The position numbers were made by a program, and so were the translations under genes. Shown here one piece after another: positions 17,426 through 25,421 of a stretch of DNA of 64,000 nt. Source of the DNA: Pseudomonadota bacterium (lineage in GTDB: Bacteria; Pseudomonadota; Alphaproteobacteria; Rhizobiales; Xanthobacteraceae). Within the stretch, counting starts at the first letter, position 1. The number at the start of each line of letters is the position of its first letter. Under the pieces are notes generated by a model. The model had not been told where the DNA came from, did no database searches, and saw only the letters and a program-made list of their open reading frames with translations. The stretch lies in the NCBI GenBank assembly GCA_023388935.1, contig JAEWFG010000170.1, positions 12,406 to 76,405 on the forward strand. The letters run 5' to 3'.

Positions 17426-17845
17426 ATGTTCGTGAACCGGCGCGACGTCCAGATCCAGTGGGGTGATTGCGACCCCGCCAACATCGTCTACTACCCGCGC
17501 TATTTCGCGATGTTCGACGATTCGACGTCGACCCTGTTCGAGGTCGCCGGGTTCTCCAAGCAGGACCTGGTCCGCAAATACGGCCTGGTGGGGATCCCCA
17601 TGGTCGATACGCGGGCCAAGTTCTACATCCCCTCGACCTATGGCGACTGGATCACCATCGAGACGAAGATCGAGAGTATCAAGCGCTCGAGTTTCGAGGT
17701 GAGGCACAACGTCTACAAGGGCGAGGCACTGGCGATCGAAGGCTTCGAGACCCGCGTCCTGGTCGGCCGCGATCCCGTTAACCCCGACAAGCTGAAATCG
17801 GCACCGTTTCCTCCGGAAATGGTAGCGAAATTCATGGGGAGCTAA
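17426..17845 (+). CDS. 4-hydroxybenzoyl-CoA thioesterase family protein
   Basis: A 139-residue hotdog thioesterase of the 4HBT family. The stretch WGDCDPANIVYYPRYF (residues 12-27) matches the active-site motif of the Pseudomonas CBS3 4-hydroxybenzoyl-CoA thioesterase; Asp16 is at the position of its catalytic Asp17. It would release 4-hydroxybenzoate (or vanillate) from the CoA ester that beta-oxidation of coumaroyl- or feruloyl-CoA yields, and so feed PobA. It follows the SDR gene after a repeat element. Other aryl-CoA substrates remain possible. Confidence 0.85.
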   Translation: MFVNRRDVQIQWGDCDPANIVYYPRYFAMFDDSTSTLFEVAGFSKQDLVRKYGLVGIPMVDTRAKFYIPSTYGDWITIETKIESIKRSSFEVRHNVYKGEALAIEGFETRVLVGRDPVNPDKLKSAPFPPEMVAKFMGS

Positions 17846-17863
17846 ATCGCCGCATCACCAAAA

Positions 17864-17884
17864 GAGGGGGCTGAATTGCCCCTC
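17864..17884 (+). terminator. Hairpin between the thioesterase and the binding-protein gene
   Basis: GAGGGG and CCCCTC form a 6-bp stem around a 9-base loop, followed by the T-rich GATTTCTGCTTT. It could be a weak terminator or an attenuator that sets binding-protein level apart from the enzymes. Confidence 0.35.
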
Positions 17885-17923
17885 GATTTCTGCTTTCAAA
17901 GAAACACGTAAAGGGAGGAATAG

Positions 17924-19075
17924 ATGAAACGCTTTTACCTGACCGCTGCCATCGCGGCGGCAACGCTTGCCCTGCCGGCCCTGCCCGCGCTGGCGCAGTC
18001 GAACGAGATCACCATCGGCATCACCACCACCACGACCGGCCCGGGCGCGGCGCTCGGCATTCCCGAGCGCAACGCGCTGGAATTCGTGCCGAAGGAAATC
18101 GGAGGCGTGCCGCTGAAGGTGATCGTGCTGGATGACGGCGGCGATCCCACCACCGCGACCACCAATGCCCGCCGCTTCGTGACGGAATCCAAAGCCGACA
18201 TCATCATGGGCTCGGCGCTGACGCCGCCGACGATCGCGGTCTCCAACGTCGCCAACGAGGCCGGCATTCCGCATTTCGGCCTCGCTCCCTTCCCGATCAC
18301 GCCGGAACGCATGAAGTGGTCGGTGGCGATGCCGCAGCCGATCCCGATCGTGGGTAAGGTGCTTTACGATCACATGAAGGCCAAGGGTGTGAAGACCGTC
18401 GGCTATATCGGCTATTCCGACTCCTATGGCGACCTCTGGTTCAACGACCTGAAGGCCCAGGGCGTGCCGATGGGCATGACCATCGTCGACGAGGAGCGCT
18501 TCGCCCGTCCCGACACGTCTGTGACCGGCCAGGTGCTGAAGCTCGTCGCTGCCAATCCCGACGCGATCCTGATCGGCGCGTCCGGCACCGCGGCTGCGCT
18601 GCCGCAGACCGAGTTGCGCGAACGCGGCTATCAGGGTCTGATCTACCAGACCCATGGCGCCGCCAGCATGGACTTCATCCGAATCGCCGGCAAAGCGGCG
18701 GAAGGCGTGCTGATGGCCTCGGGCCCCGTGATGGACCCGGAAGACCAGCCGGACGAGGCCGCCACCAAGAGGCCCGGCCTCGCGCTCAACTCGGCTTATG
18801 AGGCCAAGTACGGCCCGAACAGCCGCAGCCAGTTCGCCGGCCATTCCTACGACGCCTTCGAGATCCTGAAGCGCGTGATTCCGACGGCACTGAAGACCGC
18901 CAAGCCCGGCACGCCGGAATTCCGCGAAGCGATCCGCCAGGCGCTGCTGTCTGAGAAGGAAATGGCGGCGAGCCAGGGCGTCTACAACTTCACCGAAAAG
19001 GATCGCTACGGCCTCGACGAGCGCTCGCGCATCCTGCTCACGGTGAAGAATGGCAAGTACACGCTGGTGAAGTAG
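17924..19075 (+). CDS. Liv-type ABC transporter substrate-binding protein (CouP-like)
   Basis: A 383-residue type I periplasmic binding protein (Liv/HAAT family). The signal peptide runs to about ALPALPALAQ (residue 25); the mature protein starts SNEITIGITTTTTGPGAALG, the usual first beta strand and ligand-contact loop. GGGAGGAA precedes the ATG. It has no adjacent permease; its partners may be the LivG/LivF at the window start and an unseen LivH/LivM. In Rhodopseudomonas palustris the similar CouP binds p-coumarate and related acids, and the operon context here points the same way (inference). A strong terminator follows. Confidence 0.85.
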   Translation: MKRFYLTAAIAAATLALPALPALAQSNEITIGITTTTTGPGAALGIPERNALEFVPKEIGGVPLKVIVLDDGGDPTTATTNARRFVTESKADIIMGSALTPPTIAVSNVANEAGIPHFGLAPFPITPERMKWSVAMPQPIPIVGKVLYDHMKAKGVKTVGYIGYSDSYGDLWFNDLKAQGVPMGMTIVDEERFARPDTSVTGQVLKLVAANPDAILIGASGTAAALPQTELRERGYQGLIYQTHGAASMDFIRIAGKAAEGVLMASGPVMDPEDQPDEAATKRPGLALNSAYEAKYGPNSRSQFAGHSYDAFEILKRVIPTALKTAKPGTPEFREAIRQALLSEKEMAASQGVYNFTEKDRYGLDERSRILLTVKNGKYTLVK

Positions 19076-19100
19076 ACTCAGTGATAGTCTTGAGGTGACG

Positions 19101-19128
19101 AGAGCCGGCCCAACGGGCCGGCTCTTTT
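19101..19128 (+). terminator. Rho-independent terminator
   Basis: Perfect 11-bp stem AGAGCCGGCCC / GGGCCGGCTCT with loop AAC, then TTTT. It ends the hydroxycinnamate operon 25 bases after the binding-protein stop codon. Confidence 0.85.
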
Positions 19129-19148
19129 GCATTCCACGGGATGGCGCT

Positions 19149-19877
19149 TCAGGCCGCCTGCCGCTGCGGGGTCCAGGCGAACTCCGGATAGTAGGTGTCC
19201 ATCATGCGGTCGACATAGGCGGTGAGGTTCGCAAATCCTTCGGCGCGCTCGCGCAGGCGGGATTCGAAGAACGGCGTCAGTATCCCGGCGAGTGCGCCGA
19301 ACGCGGTCGCGTCGACACCGCTGGGCTTGCTGCCCATCAGATAAGCCTTGTCGCCGAGCTGCACCGAGAGCGCGAACAGCGAGCGTACGGCGAGGTCGAC
19401 GTCGTCATCGGGTGCGTGACGGCCGAGACCGGAGAGCAGATAGTTCTCGGCGACGCGGAATTGCGCATCCTCGCGCAGCTTCTCACGGCTGTGCTCCGGC
19501 GCGCCGTCGAAGAAATGCGCAGGGCCCTTGGCGAAATTGACCGGATCGACCCAGCGTGCGCCGACCAGCGCCCAGTAGACGTGATGCTCGATCATGCGCT
19601 CGAACGCCCAGGCCTGGGCGCGCTCAGTCAGCGACAGGCCGGCGTCGAAGTCGAAGCCGTAGCGGCGCTCGATATGGGCGCGGATGAAGGTGGAATCGGC
19701 CACCGCCTCGCCGTCGTCGTCGATGAAGGGCAACTGTCCCTTGGGCGAGGCCGGCGGCATCGCACGCTCCTTCCGGTAGGGCAATCCGGCCATCTTGAGC
19801 TGCACCTCCGTCTTGGTGACGAAGGGGCTGATTTCCGGCAGGCCGAAGCCGGTGCCAAAGCCGTAGAGCGTGATCAT
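19149..19877 (-). CDS. Glutathione S-transferase family protein
   Basis: A 242-residue protein with the thioredoxin-like N-terminal GST domain (MITLYGFGTGFGLPEISPF, later KGQLPFIDDDGEAVADSTFI, the cis-Pro and Ser-binding part) and an all-helical C-terminal domain. The pattern is close to the metaxin/Faxc-like GSTs. The reaction is not predictable. It is downstream of a 95-residue hypothetical gene on the same strand and of a candidate operator at 19924-19951, and close to a divergent WYL regulator gene, so it may be that regulator's target. Confidence 0.82.
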   Translation of the reverse strand: MITLYGFGTGFGLPEISPFVTKTEVQLKMAGLPYRKERAMPPASPKGQLPFIDDDGEAVADSTFIRAHIERRYGFDFDAGLSLTERAQAWAFERMIEHHVYWALVGARWVDPVNFAKGPAHFFDGAPEHSREKLREDAQFRVAENYLLSGLGRHAPDDDVDLAVRSLFALSVQLGDKAYLMGSKPSGVDATAFGALAGILTPFFESRLRERAEGFANLTAYVDRMMDTYYPEFAWTPQRQAA

Positions 19878-19914
19878 GAAAGCTCTCCTGAACGACCGAA
19901 AGAGTTGATGGAAC

Positions 19915-20202
19915 CTAGTGCCGGGCTGCTGCCACTATGGTGGCAGCAGCCGTGATATCTTCTGCAAAACGGGCCCCCCGCCAGGCGCGGCCCATGACAC
20001 TACGAACGACATGGCGGACCAGCGCGTCCGCGGCCTCGACCAGCGAGCGCGTCACCATGGTCGCGAGTGCAACGCGGAGATCGACGACGGTGAGATCGAA
20101 AAACATGAGGCGGCCAAAGGCCCAGGAATACAGCGAGGCGTGCAGCGAGGCCTGTGCCCGCCACAACGGACCGGCCGGGCCGAAATGGGTCGGAATGATC
20201 AT
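19915..20202 (-). CDS. Small hypothetical protein
   Basis: A 95-residue protein, not recognised. Support for a real gene: strong GC bias at third codon positions, an AGGG ribosome-binding site 8 bases before the ATG at 20202, and position divergent from the WYL regulator and 37 bases before the GST gene. It has no signal peptide; its middle (RLMFFDLTVVDLRVALATMVTRSLVEAADALVRHVV) is amphipathic to hydrophobic. An upstream TTG at 20208 is an alternative start. Confidence 0.5.
   Translation of the reverse strand: MIIPTHFGPAGPLWRAQASLHASLYSWAFGRLMFFDLTVVDLRVALATMVTRSLVEAADALVRHVVRSVMGRAWRGARFAEDITAAATIVAAARH
19924..19951. promoter_or_regulatory. 12-bp inverted repeat upstream of the GST gene, candidate WYL-regulator operator
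   Basis: GGCTGCTGCCAC-TATG-GTGGCAGCAGCC, perfect arms, within the last codons of the small hypothetical gene and 47 to 74 bases upstream of the GST start. The half-site CTGCTGCCA also occurs in the candidate operator before the WYL regulator (20249-20272). Confidence 0.4.
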
Positions 20203-20248
20203 GGACAAACCCTCTTCAGTCGGTGTGTTGGCCCGGTATAGAACTCCC

Positions 20249-20272
20249 CTGCTGCCAACATCCTGTCAGCAG
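20249..20272. promoter_or_regulatory. Candidate operator of the WYL regulator
   Basis: CTGCTGCCA-ACATCC-TGTCAGCAG: 9-bp arms with one mismatch, between the divergent small gene and the WYL regulator. The core ACATCCTG recurs exactly in the operator candidate of the second WYL regulator (27352-27384). Confidence 0.45.
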
Positions 20273-20314
20273 CCACGCGCCGTTTTCTGATGCGCCACCG
20301 ATAAGAGAATTGTC

Positions 20315-21013
20315 ATGAGACGCGCCGACCGGCTGTTTCAGATCATCCAGGTGCTGAGGCGCACGCGTAAGCCGCTGACGGCGGATGCGATCGCGGCCGA
20401 GCTCGAGACCTCGAAGCGCACGATCTATCGCGACATCGCAACGCTCATGGGTCAGCGCGTGCCGATCCGCGGCGAAGCCGGCATGGGCTACATCCTGGAA
20501 AAGGGTTTTGACCTCCCGCCCCTCATGCTGACACCCGACGAGATCGAAGCGGCAGTGCTGGGCGCGCAATGGGTCGCGGGCCACGCCGATTCCGCGCTGG
20601 CACGCGCCGCCGAAGATTTGATGGCCAAGATTGCCGACACCGTGCCTGAGCGCCTGCGCCCCTTCGTTCTGGAGCCCGCGAGCCGGGCGCGGCCAAGCTG
20701 GAACAGGGAGCCTGACCGCCTGGACATGGTGCGCACGCGCACACAGATCCACGAAGGCAAGAAGATCATGCTGCGCTATCGCGACGAGCAGGGCCGCCCC
20801 AGCGAGCGCATGATCTGGCCGATCTCGGTCGGATATCTCGAAGCGGTCCGCCTGCTCGCGGCCTGGTGCGAGCTGCGCAGCGACTTCCGCAGCTTCCGCA
20901 CCGACCGCGTCGTGGATGCGACCTATCTCGATGAAAGATATCCGGAGCGACGCGACGTGCTGCGCGCGAAATGGCGGCAGAGCCTGGTCTGGGGCCCGCC
21001 AAAGGACACGTGA
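20315..21013 (+). CDS. YafY-type transcriptional regulator (HTH-11 and WYL domains)
   Basis: A 232-residue regulator: helix-turn-helix at about residues 5-58 (ADRLFQIIQVLRRTRKPLTADAIAAELETSKRTIYRDIATL) and a WYL domain from about 130, here with RYRDEQGRPSERMIWPISVGYLEAVRLLAAWCELR. WYL regulators usually control neighbouring genes in response to small molecules and often repress themselves. It lies divergent from the small hypothetical/GST pair; inverted repeats on both sides suggest it controls them. The YkgJ gene begins 6 bases after its stop. Confidence 0.87.
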   Translation: MRRADRLFQIIQVLRRTRKPLTADAIAAELETSKRTIYRDIATLMGQRVPIRGEAGMGYILEKGFDLPPLMLTPDEIEAAVLGAQWVAGHADSALARAAEDLMAKIADTVPERLRPFVLEPASRARPSWNREPDRLDMVRTRTQIHEGKKIMLRYRDEQGRPSERMIWPISVGYLEAVRLLAAWCELRSDFRSFRTDRVVDATYLDERYPERRDVLRAKWRQSLVWGPPKDT

Positions 21014-21018
21014 GCACG

Positions 21019-21342
21019 ATGGAACAGACATCCCCCACCGATCTGTCGAGCTGCTGCCAGAGTTGCGGCGCCTGCTGCGGCTATTCGGAAAACTGGCCGC
21101 GCTTCTCGATCGAGAGCGACGAGGAGCTGGCGGCTATCCCTGAAGCGCTCGTCAACGGCCGGCAATCCGGCATGCGTTGCGAAGGTGACCGCTGTTCGGC
21201 CTTGCAGGGAGAGATCGGAAAGGCAACCGCGTGCGGCATCTACGCGGTGCGGCCGGAGGTCTGCCGCACCTGCATGCCAGGCGACGCCGAATGCGCGATC
21301 GCGCGGCGGAAGTTCGGGCTGCCGGCGATCGAAGCAGCTTAA
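21019..21342 (+). CDS. YkgJ family cysteine-cluster protein
   Basis: A 107-residue protein with the YkgJ/zinc- or iron-chelating cysteine cluster: CCQSCGACCGYSENWPRF at residues 12-29, then C52, C57, C68 and C78, C81 and so on. Start chosen at ATG 21019, six bases after the WYL regulator stop; the in-frame ATG at 20971 would add residues read from inside the regulator gene. The metal and function are not known for this family. It is in the same transcript as the WYL regulator and converges with the next hypothetical gene, overlapping its stop by four bases. Confidence 0.8.
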   Translation: MEQTSPTDLSSCCQSCGACCGYSENWPRFSIESDEELAAIPEALVNGRQSGMRCEGDRCSALQGEIGKATACGIYAVRPEVCRTCMPGDAECAIARRKFGLPAIEAA

Positions 21343-21737
21343 GCCGGAACGGTCTCGCCGATCTCGTCGTCGAGCTCGTCCTCGAGCGGTGCAAACACCG
21401 AGAGCGGCTTGGTCGACAGCGTGATCGGCTTACGACCGCCCGACAGCGACGGCGAGGATTTCGCCGCGCTTTCGCGCGACAGCGCGTAGAGCGTCGAGCC
21501 GACGCGGCCGCCGTTCTCGATCAGGTCACGTTCGCTGCAACTGCCTGCGATCGCAACCGCCAGTGTGTGCAGATGGCTGCGGCGATAGCAGAACAGCGCC
21601 AGCCTGGCGCGCGCGTCAGGGGAAACACTCTCAACCAGCCTCGGCAGGCCACTCTCGCTGGCGCGGTACATCTCGCCAAGGAGCTCGTCGCGAACCGGGC
21701 AGAAATCGCTTTCAAAAGCGTCGCGGCTTGAAAACAT
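21339..21737 (-). CDS. Hypothetical protein
   Basis: A 132-residue soluble protein, not recognised as any named family. The first 70 residues (FSSRDAFESDFCPVRDELLGE and later RLALFCYRRSHLHTLAVAIA) look globular and helical; the C-terminus (SVFAPLEDELDDEIGETVPA) is acidic. GGGAG precedes the ATG at 21737. Codon use and length are in keeping with a conserved rhizobial protein. It converges with and overlaps the YkgJ gene at 21339-21342. Confidence 0.6.
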   Translation of the reverse strand: MFSSRDAFESDFCPVRDELLGEMYRASESGLPRLVESVSPDARARLALFCYRRSHLHTLAVAIAGSCSERDLIENGGRVGSTLYALSRESAAKSSPSLSGGRKPITLSTKPLSVFAPLEDELDDEIGETVPA

Positions 21738-21899
21738 TGTAGTTCTCCCTCGTGTGGGAAGATGCCGCGCAATGCTCTAATGAAAGGTTAACCACGCTGC
21801 CCGGTAGTCATCCGGGGGTCCTTGCGCGCTGGCCCGCGAATCAGCGGGGTCCGGCGGGGACCGCCGTTGCGGCCATCCTACGGCCGAAAGGAGCTGGCA

Positions 21900-22316
21900 T
21901 CAGTCCGCGGCCATGAAGATCGAGAGGCCGAAACCGGTCAGGTGGTGGAGCGCCTGGTCGACGCCGATCAGGGTCCAGAACCAGGGGTGCTCCTGGTTGA
22001 CGCCGAAATTGGCCGAGACGAACCCCTTGGCGCGATCGATCGTGATGTGGATCGCGAAATCGATCAGCGCCACGAACCAGAATTTCGGCGCAACGATCAG
22101 GATCAGCGGCAGCGCGACCGCGAGGTGAACCAGGCAGTGCACCAAAAGCGGGAGGGCCCAGCCGTGCTTCTGGTCCTTGCCGTGCGCCATCCAGGCAGTT
22201 TGCAGAACGAAGTCGGCGATGATGTGCTTGAAGGTGAGCAGCAACATCCAGCCGGCGAGCGCTTCGACCGGAACCGCCGATGACAAGGATGGAAACGACA
22301 AAGCCGACGCCCTCAT
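21900..22316 (-). CDS. DUF3307 domain-containing membrane protein
   Basis: A 138-residue membrane protein of the DUF3307 family. The conserved HIIADFVLQTAWMA motif (about residues 31-44) is followed by three more hydrophobic helices (LLVHCLVHLAVALPLILI, FWFVALIDFAIHITID, and the C-terminal segment). The start was set at 22316 (MRASALSF); the frame is open further upstream but without a ribosome-binding site. Function unknown; it probably sits in the inner membrane. It has no operon partner here. Confidence 0.78.
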   Translation of the reverse strand: MRASALSFPSLSSAVPVEALAGWMLLLTFKHIIADFVLQTAWMAHGKDQKHGWALPLLVHCLVHLAVALPLILIVAPKFWFVALIDFAIHITIDRAKGFVSANFGVNQEHPWFWTLIGVDQALHHLTGFGLSIFMAAD

Positions 22317-22650
22317 GACGTGAGAAGAAAAATTGGAGCGTTCAGCGCAACTTCTTCTTGGACCGGGCAAATCGCCGGGACCCGCGATTTATGACATCTC
22401 CTGCGGCGGATTGCAGCCGGGGGCAACTGGAAAATCGCCAACTGTGGCTAAACGGTGATAGGATGACCAATCGCCGCGCCCGAGCCGAGTAAGGTTACCT
22501 TCGGCTCGAAATTTGCATTCCGGCACCGGCGCGCTATCATTGCCAGTAGAGAATATTGTTCTTTTTTCAGACGTTTACGAATTTCAGGCGCCCGCAGCGA
22601 TCACATCCGCGAGCCGGCCCGCCGGCCGAGAATAGGGCCAGAGTGCTGCC
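22317..22650. other. 334-base intergenic region between DUF3307 and the TAXI gene
   Basis: It holds one hairpin: CGAGCCGA (22481-22488) and TCGGCTCG (22501-22508) around a 12-base loop that itself contains the near-palindrome AGGTTACCT. A T-run follows at 22563-22568. Nothing else was recognised; it must contain the divergent promoters of the two flanking genes. Confidence 0.4.
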
Positions 22651-24099
22651 ATGAGTACTGAAGGCCCCACCTCATCGCCAATCGAACCGCCGCCCAGGCG
22701 GTCCAAAGTGATCCAGACCAATCAGCAGCAGGTCTTTCTCTACGTCGTGCTGACCCTGCTGTTGTCGCTGGCCACCGTCTGGGGCGGCCGCGCCCTGTTG
22801 CACAATTCGGAGACGCTGACCTTCGCCGTCGGCGCCTCCAACGGTGACGAGGCGGTGTTCGCGACCAAGCTCGCCACGGTCCTGAAGAACAACGGCTCGC
22901 GCTTCCGGATCAAGGTCGTCAACAACCCCGACAACGCCAAGGCGATCGCACAGTTCGACCGCAGGCAGGCCGACCTCGCCGTCCTGCGCACCGACGCCAA
23001 GGTGCCGCTGCGGGCGCGCTCGCTCGCAGTCCTCGAGCACGATCTCGTGCTCCTGCTCGGTCCCGGCAACAAGAAGATCAAGTCGCTCGCCGAGCTGAAG
23101 AAGAAGAAGAAGGTCGCCGTCCTCGCCGAGAACGACTCCTCGCTCGCCTTCGTCCGCAGCATTCTCGACATTCCCGACGGATCGGACGCCGCCAAGATCC
23201 AGATGGCGCCGCAGGGCGCAACGCTCGACAAATTGTTTGCGCCGGCGAGCGGCTTTGGCGCGGTGGTCGCCATCGTCCACGCCTCGAAGGCGGTGCGGGA
23301 CAAGGCTTATGAGCAGGTCGCCAAGCGCGGCGGCTTCACGCTGAACGCGATCGACGAGGCCAAGACGCTGGCGCGCAAATTCCCGGGCATTTACGACGAG
23401 ACGCTGACGGCAGGCACGCTGTCGTCCTCGCCTCAAATTCCCGACGATGACCTCGACACGATCGGGCTCGAATGGCTCCTGGTAGCGCAATCCAGGATGT
23501 CGGCGGCCACGGCCGGGGGCCTCGCTCGCATCGTCTACGAAAACAAATCCGCCCTCGGGCTCGACAATGGCTTTGCCACGAAGATCGAGCCGGCTTCCGT
23601 CGAGAAGGATGCCTTCGTGATGGCGCATCAGGGGGCGGCCGACTACATCAACGACGACACCAAGTCGTTCATGGATAAATACAGCGACCTGATGTATCTG
23701 GGCGCCGCCGCGCTCAGCATCATCGGCTCGATCTTCGCCGCCATCTACGCCAAGATCACCCGGATCGCGCCGGAGAGGGCCAGCAAGCTCTCCACCGCCA
23801 TCCTCGATATCGGCGAGCGCATCGAACACGCCCATTCGCTGGATCAGCTCGAATGTCTCCAGGACGAGTTGGAAGGCATCTTGCGTGGCGCCGTCATCGG
23901 CCTCAGAGACGGCACGATCAGTACCGACGGGCTCGACACCTTCAAGCTCGGCTACCAATTGGTCCGCGACGAGATCGGCATGCGCCGCGACTACCTGAAA
24001 CGTCATGCCTGCGAGACCGAGAAGAGCGCCCGGGATACCGGCCCTCCCCAGCATGACGACAGCAATGTCGTGGTGGTGAAGACGGCGCAAAGCGCCTGA
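22651..24099 (+). CDS. TAXI-family binding-domain membrane protein (orphan)
   Basis: A 482-residue protein. After a cytoplasmic lead (1-27) comes a membrane helix (about 28-48), then a periplasmic TAXI-type solute-binding domain (LTFAVGASNGDEAVF through about residue 340), a second helix (about 347-368) and a 110-residue cytoplasmic helical tail (ERASKLSTAILDIGERIEHA onward). Ordinary TAXI binding proteins are secreted and lack the second helix and tail, and no TRAP permease is adjacent. This layout is more like a sensor than a carrier component. A K+ channel gene lies 191 bases downstream. Confidence 0.82.
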   Translation: MSTEGPTSSPIEPPPRRSKVIQTNQQQVFLYVVLTLLLSLATVWGGRALLHNSETLTFAVGASNGDEAVFATKLATVLKNNGSRFRIKVVNNPDNAKAIAQFDRRQADLAVLRTDAKVPLRARSLAVLEHDLVLLLGPGNKKIKSLAELKKKKKVAVLAENDSSLAFVRSILDIPDGSDAAKIQMAPQGATLDKLFAPASGFGAVVAIVHASKAVRDKAYEQVAKRGGFTLNAIDEAKTLARKFPGIYDETLTAGTLSSSPQIPDDDLDTIGLEWLLVAQSRMSAATAGGLARIVYENKSALGLDNGFATKIEPASVEKDAFVMAHQGAADYINDDTKSFMDKYSDLMYLGAAALSIIGSIFAAIYAKITRIAPERASKLSTAILDIGERIEHAHSLDQLECLQDELEGILRGAVIGLRDGTISTDGLDTFKLGYQLVRDEIGMRRDYLKRHACETEKSARDTGPPQHDDSNVVVVKTAQSA

Positions 24100-24290
24100 T
24101 GATCCGCCCGTCCGCCGCCCTCTGGACGAGGCCGGCGGGTTTTCCCGGTGAATCACCTGCCGGAATTCGGGAACCGTCCCAGATGTTGCAAGCTGCCCGC
24201 ACCCGTCGTTGACGGCCTCGGCCCAGGCAGGCACTTTGGCACCGAGGTCCCAGCCGGAACCGCAAAAGCAAGACCGAGCCGCCTACCCGC

Positions 24291-25400
24291 ATGTCCAAGC
24301 CGCTGATCCCCGCTCTGGCTCAGTTCGTGGCCGCCACGGCCGGCCGCAACATGACCAAGGTGGCCTATGTAGCCGTGACCATCGGCGTGCTCGGCATGGT
24401 GCTGCTGACGCTCAAGCGGGCCGATGAGACGCCGCAGCGCTGGGTCGATGCCGTGCTGTGGGCCTGCCTCGTCTATTTCGTATTCGAATGGGTGGTGCGA
24501 CTGCGCCACATGGCGCGGCAGGGGCGTCTGTCGCTCTACATGTCGTCGTCTGCCGGACTGGTCGACGCGATCGGAGCGCTGGCCGTGCCGGTCGCGCTTG
24601 TTCTTGGCGTCGAGCCGAAGACGGCGTGGCTGCTCAGCGTGCTCTGGGTCCTGAAGGTCGTGCCGGGCATTCCCGGCCTGCGGCAGCTCCGTCGTGTGCT
24701 GGTGCTGGAATCGGGTCCGCTGTTCAGCGTGCTCGTGATCTTCCTGATGGTGGTCTTCCTCGCCTCCGTCGCCGAGTATTTCCTCGAGCGGGACGTGCAG
24801 CCGCAGACCTTCGGCAGCGTGCCGGCCGCGCTGTGGTGGGCGGTGGTGACCTTGACGACGACGGGCTACGGCGACGTCGTGCCGGTCACACCGCTCGGAC
24901 GCATGGTGGCGGCGCTGGTGATGATCTGCGGCCTCGGCGTATTCGGGCTGTGGACCGGTATTTTGGCGACCGGCTTTGCCGCCGAGACGCGGCGCGACAA
25001 TTTCCTCAAGACCTGGGAATCCGTCAGCAAGGTGCCGTTCTTCGCGGCCCTCGGACCTGCGGCGATCGCCGACGTCACTCACATGCTGCGCACCATGGAG
25101 CTGCCGGCGCGCACCATGATCATCCGGAAAGGCGCACAGGGCGACTGCATGTATTTCATTGCTGCCGGCGAAGTCGAGGTCGACTTGCCGGGCAAGAAGG
25201 TGCAACTCGGCGAGGGCGCCTTTTTCGGCGAGATGGCGCTGCTCGGCAACAATATGCGCGGCGCCAATGTCTCGACAACGAAGGTCTCGCGGCTCCTGGT
25301 GCTCGACCTCGTCGACTTCCGCGTGCTAATGGCGCGACATCCCGATCTCGCCAACACCATCGATGCGGAAGCGAAGCGCCGCGCGCTCGAAAACAAGTAA
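24291..25400 (+). CDS. Cyclic-nucleotide-gated potassium channel (MlotiK1-like)
   Basis: A 369-residue, six-helix cation channel with a C-terminal cyclic-nucleotide-binding domain, close in length and order to MlotiK1 of Mesorhizobium (355). The selectivity filter TTTGYGD is at residues 189-195, the pore helix just before it. The CNBD has FFGEMALL (311-318) and Arg323 (NNMRGANV), the position that binds the cyclic-nucleotide phosphate. The fourth helix has few positive charges, so gating is probably by ligand rather than voltage. It sits in the inner membrane and lets K+ pass when cAMP or cGMP binds. GTCC precedes the chosen ATG at 24291. Confidence 0.9.
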   Translation: MSKPLIPALAQFVAATAGRNMTKVAYVAVTIGVLGMVLLTLKRADETPQRWVDAVLWACLVYFVFEWVVRLRHMARQGRLSLYMSSSAGLVDAIGALAVPVALVLGVEPKTAWLLSVLWVLKVVPGIPGLRQLRRVLVLESGPLFSVLVIFLMVVFLASVAEYFLERDVQPQTFGSVPAALWWAVVTLTTTGYGDVVPVTPLGRMVAALVMICGLGVFGLWTGILATGFAAETRRDNFLKTWESVSKVPFFAALGPAAIADVTHMLRTMELPARTMIIRKGAQGDCMYFIAAGEVEVDLPGKKVQLGEGAFFGEMALLGNNMRGANVSTTKVSRLLVLDLVDFRVLMARHPDLANTIDAEAKRRALENK

Positions 25401-25421
25401 ATCAAGTAAATGGAGACAAGA

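Noticed and set aside
20971..21018. Upstream extension of the YkgJ protein into the WYL regulator gene
   Set aside because: These codons are inside the regulator frame; the ATG at 21019 has the better position.
22672..24234. Long minus-strand open frame (520 codons) opposite the TAXI gene
   Set aside because: A shadow caused by high GC; the plus strand encodes a recognisable protein with signal and membrane helices.
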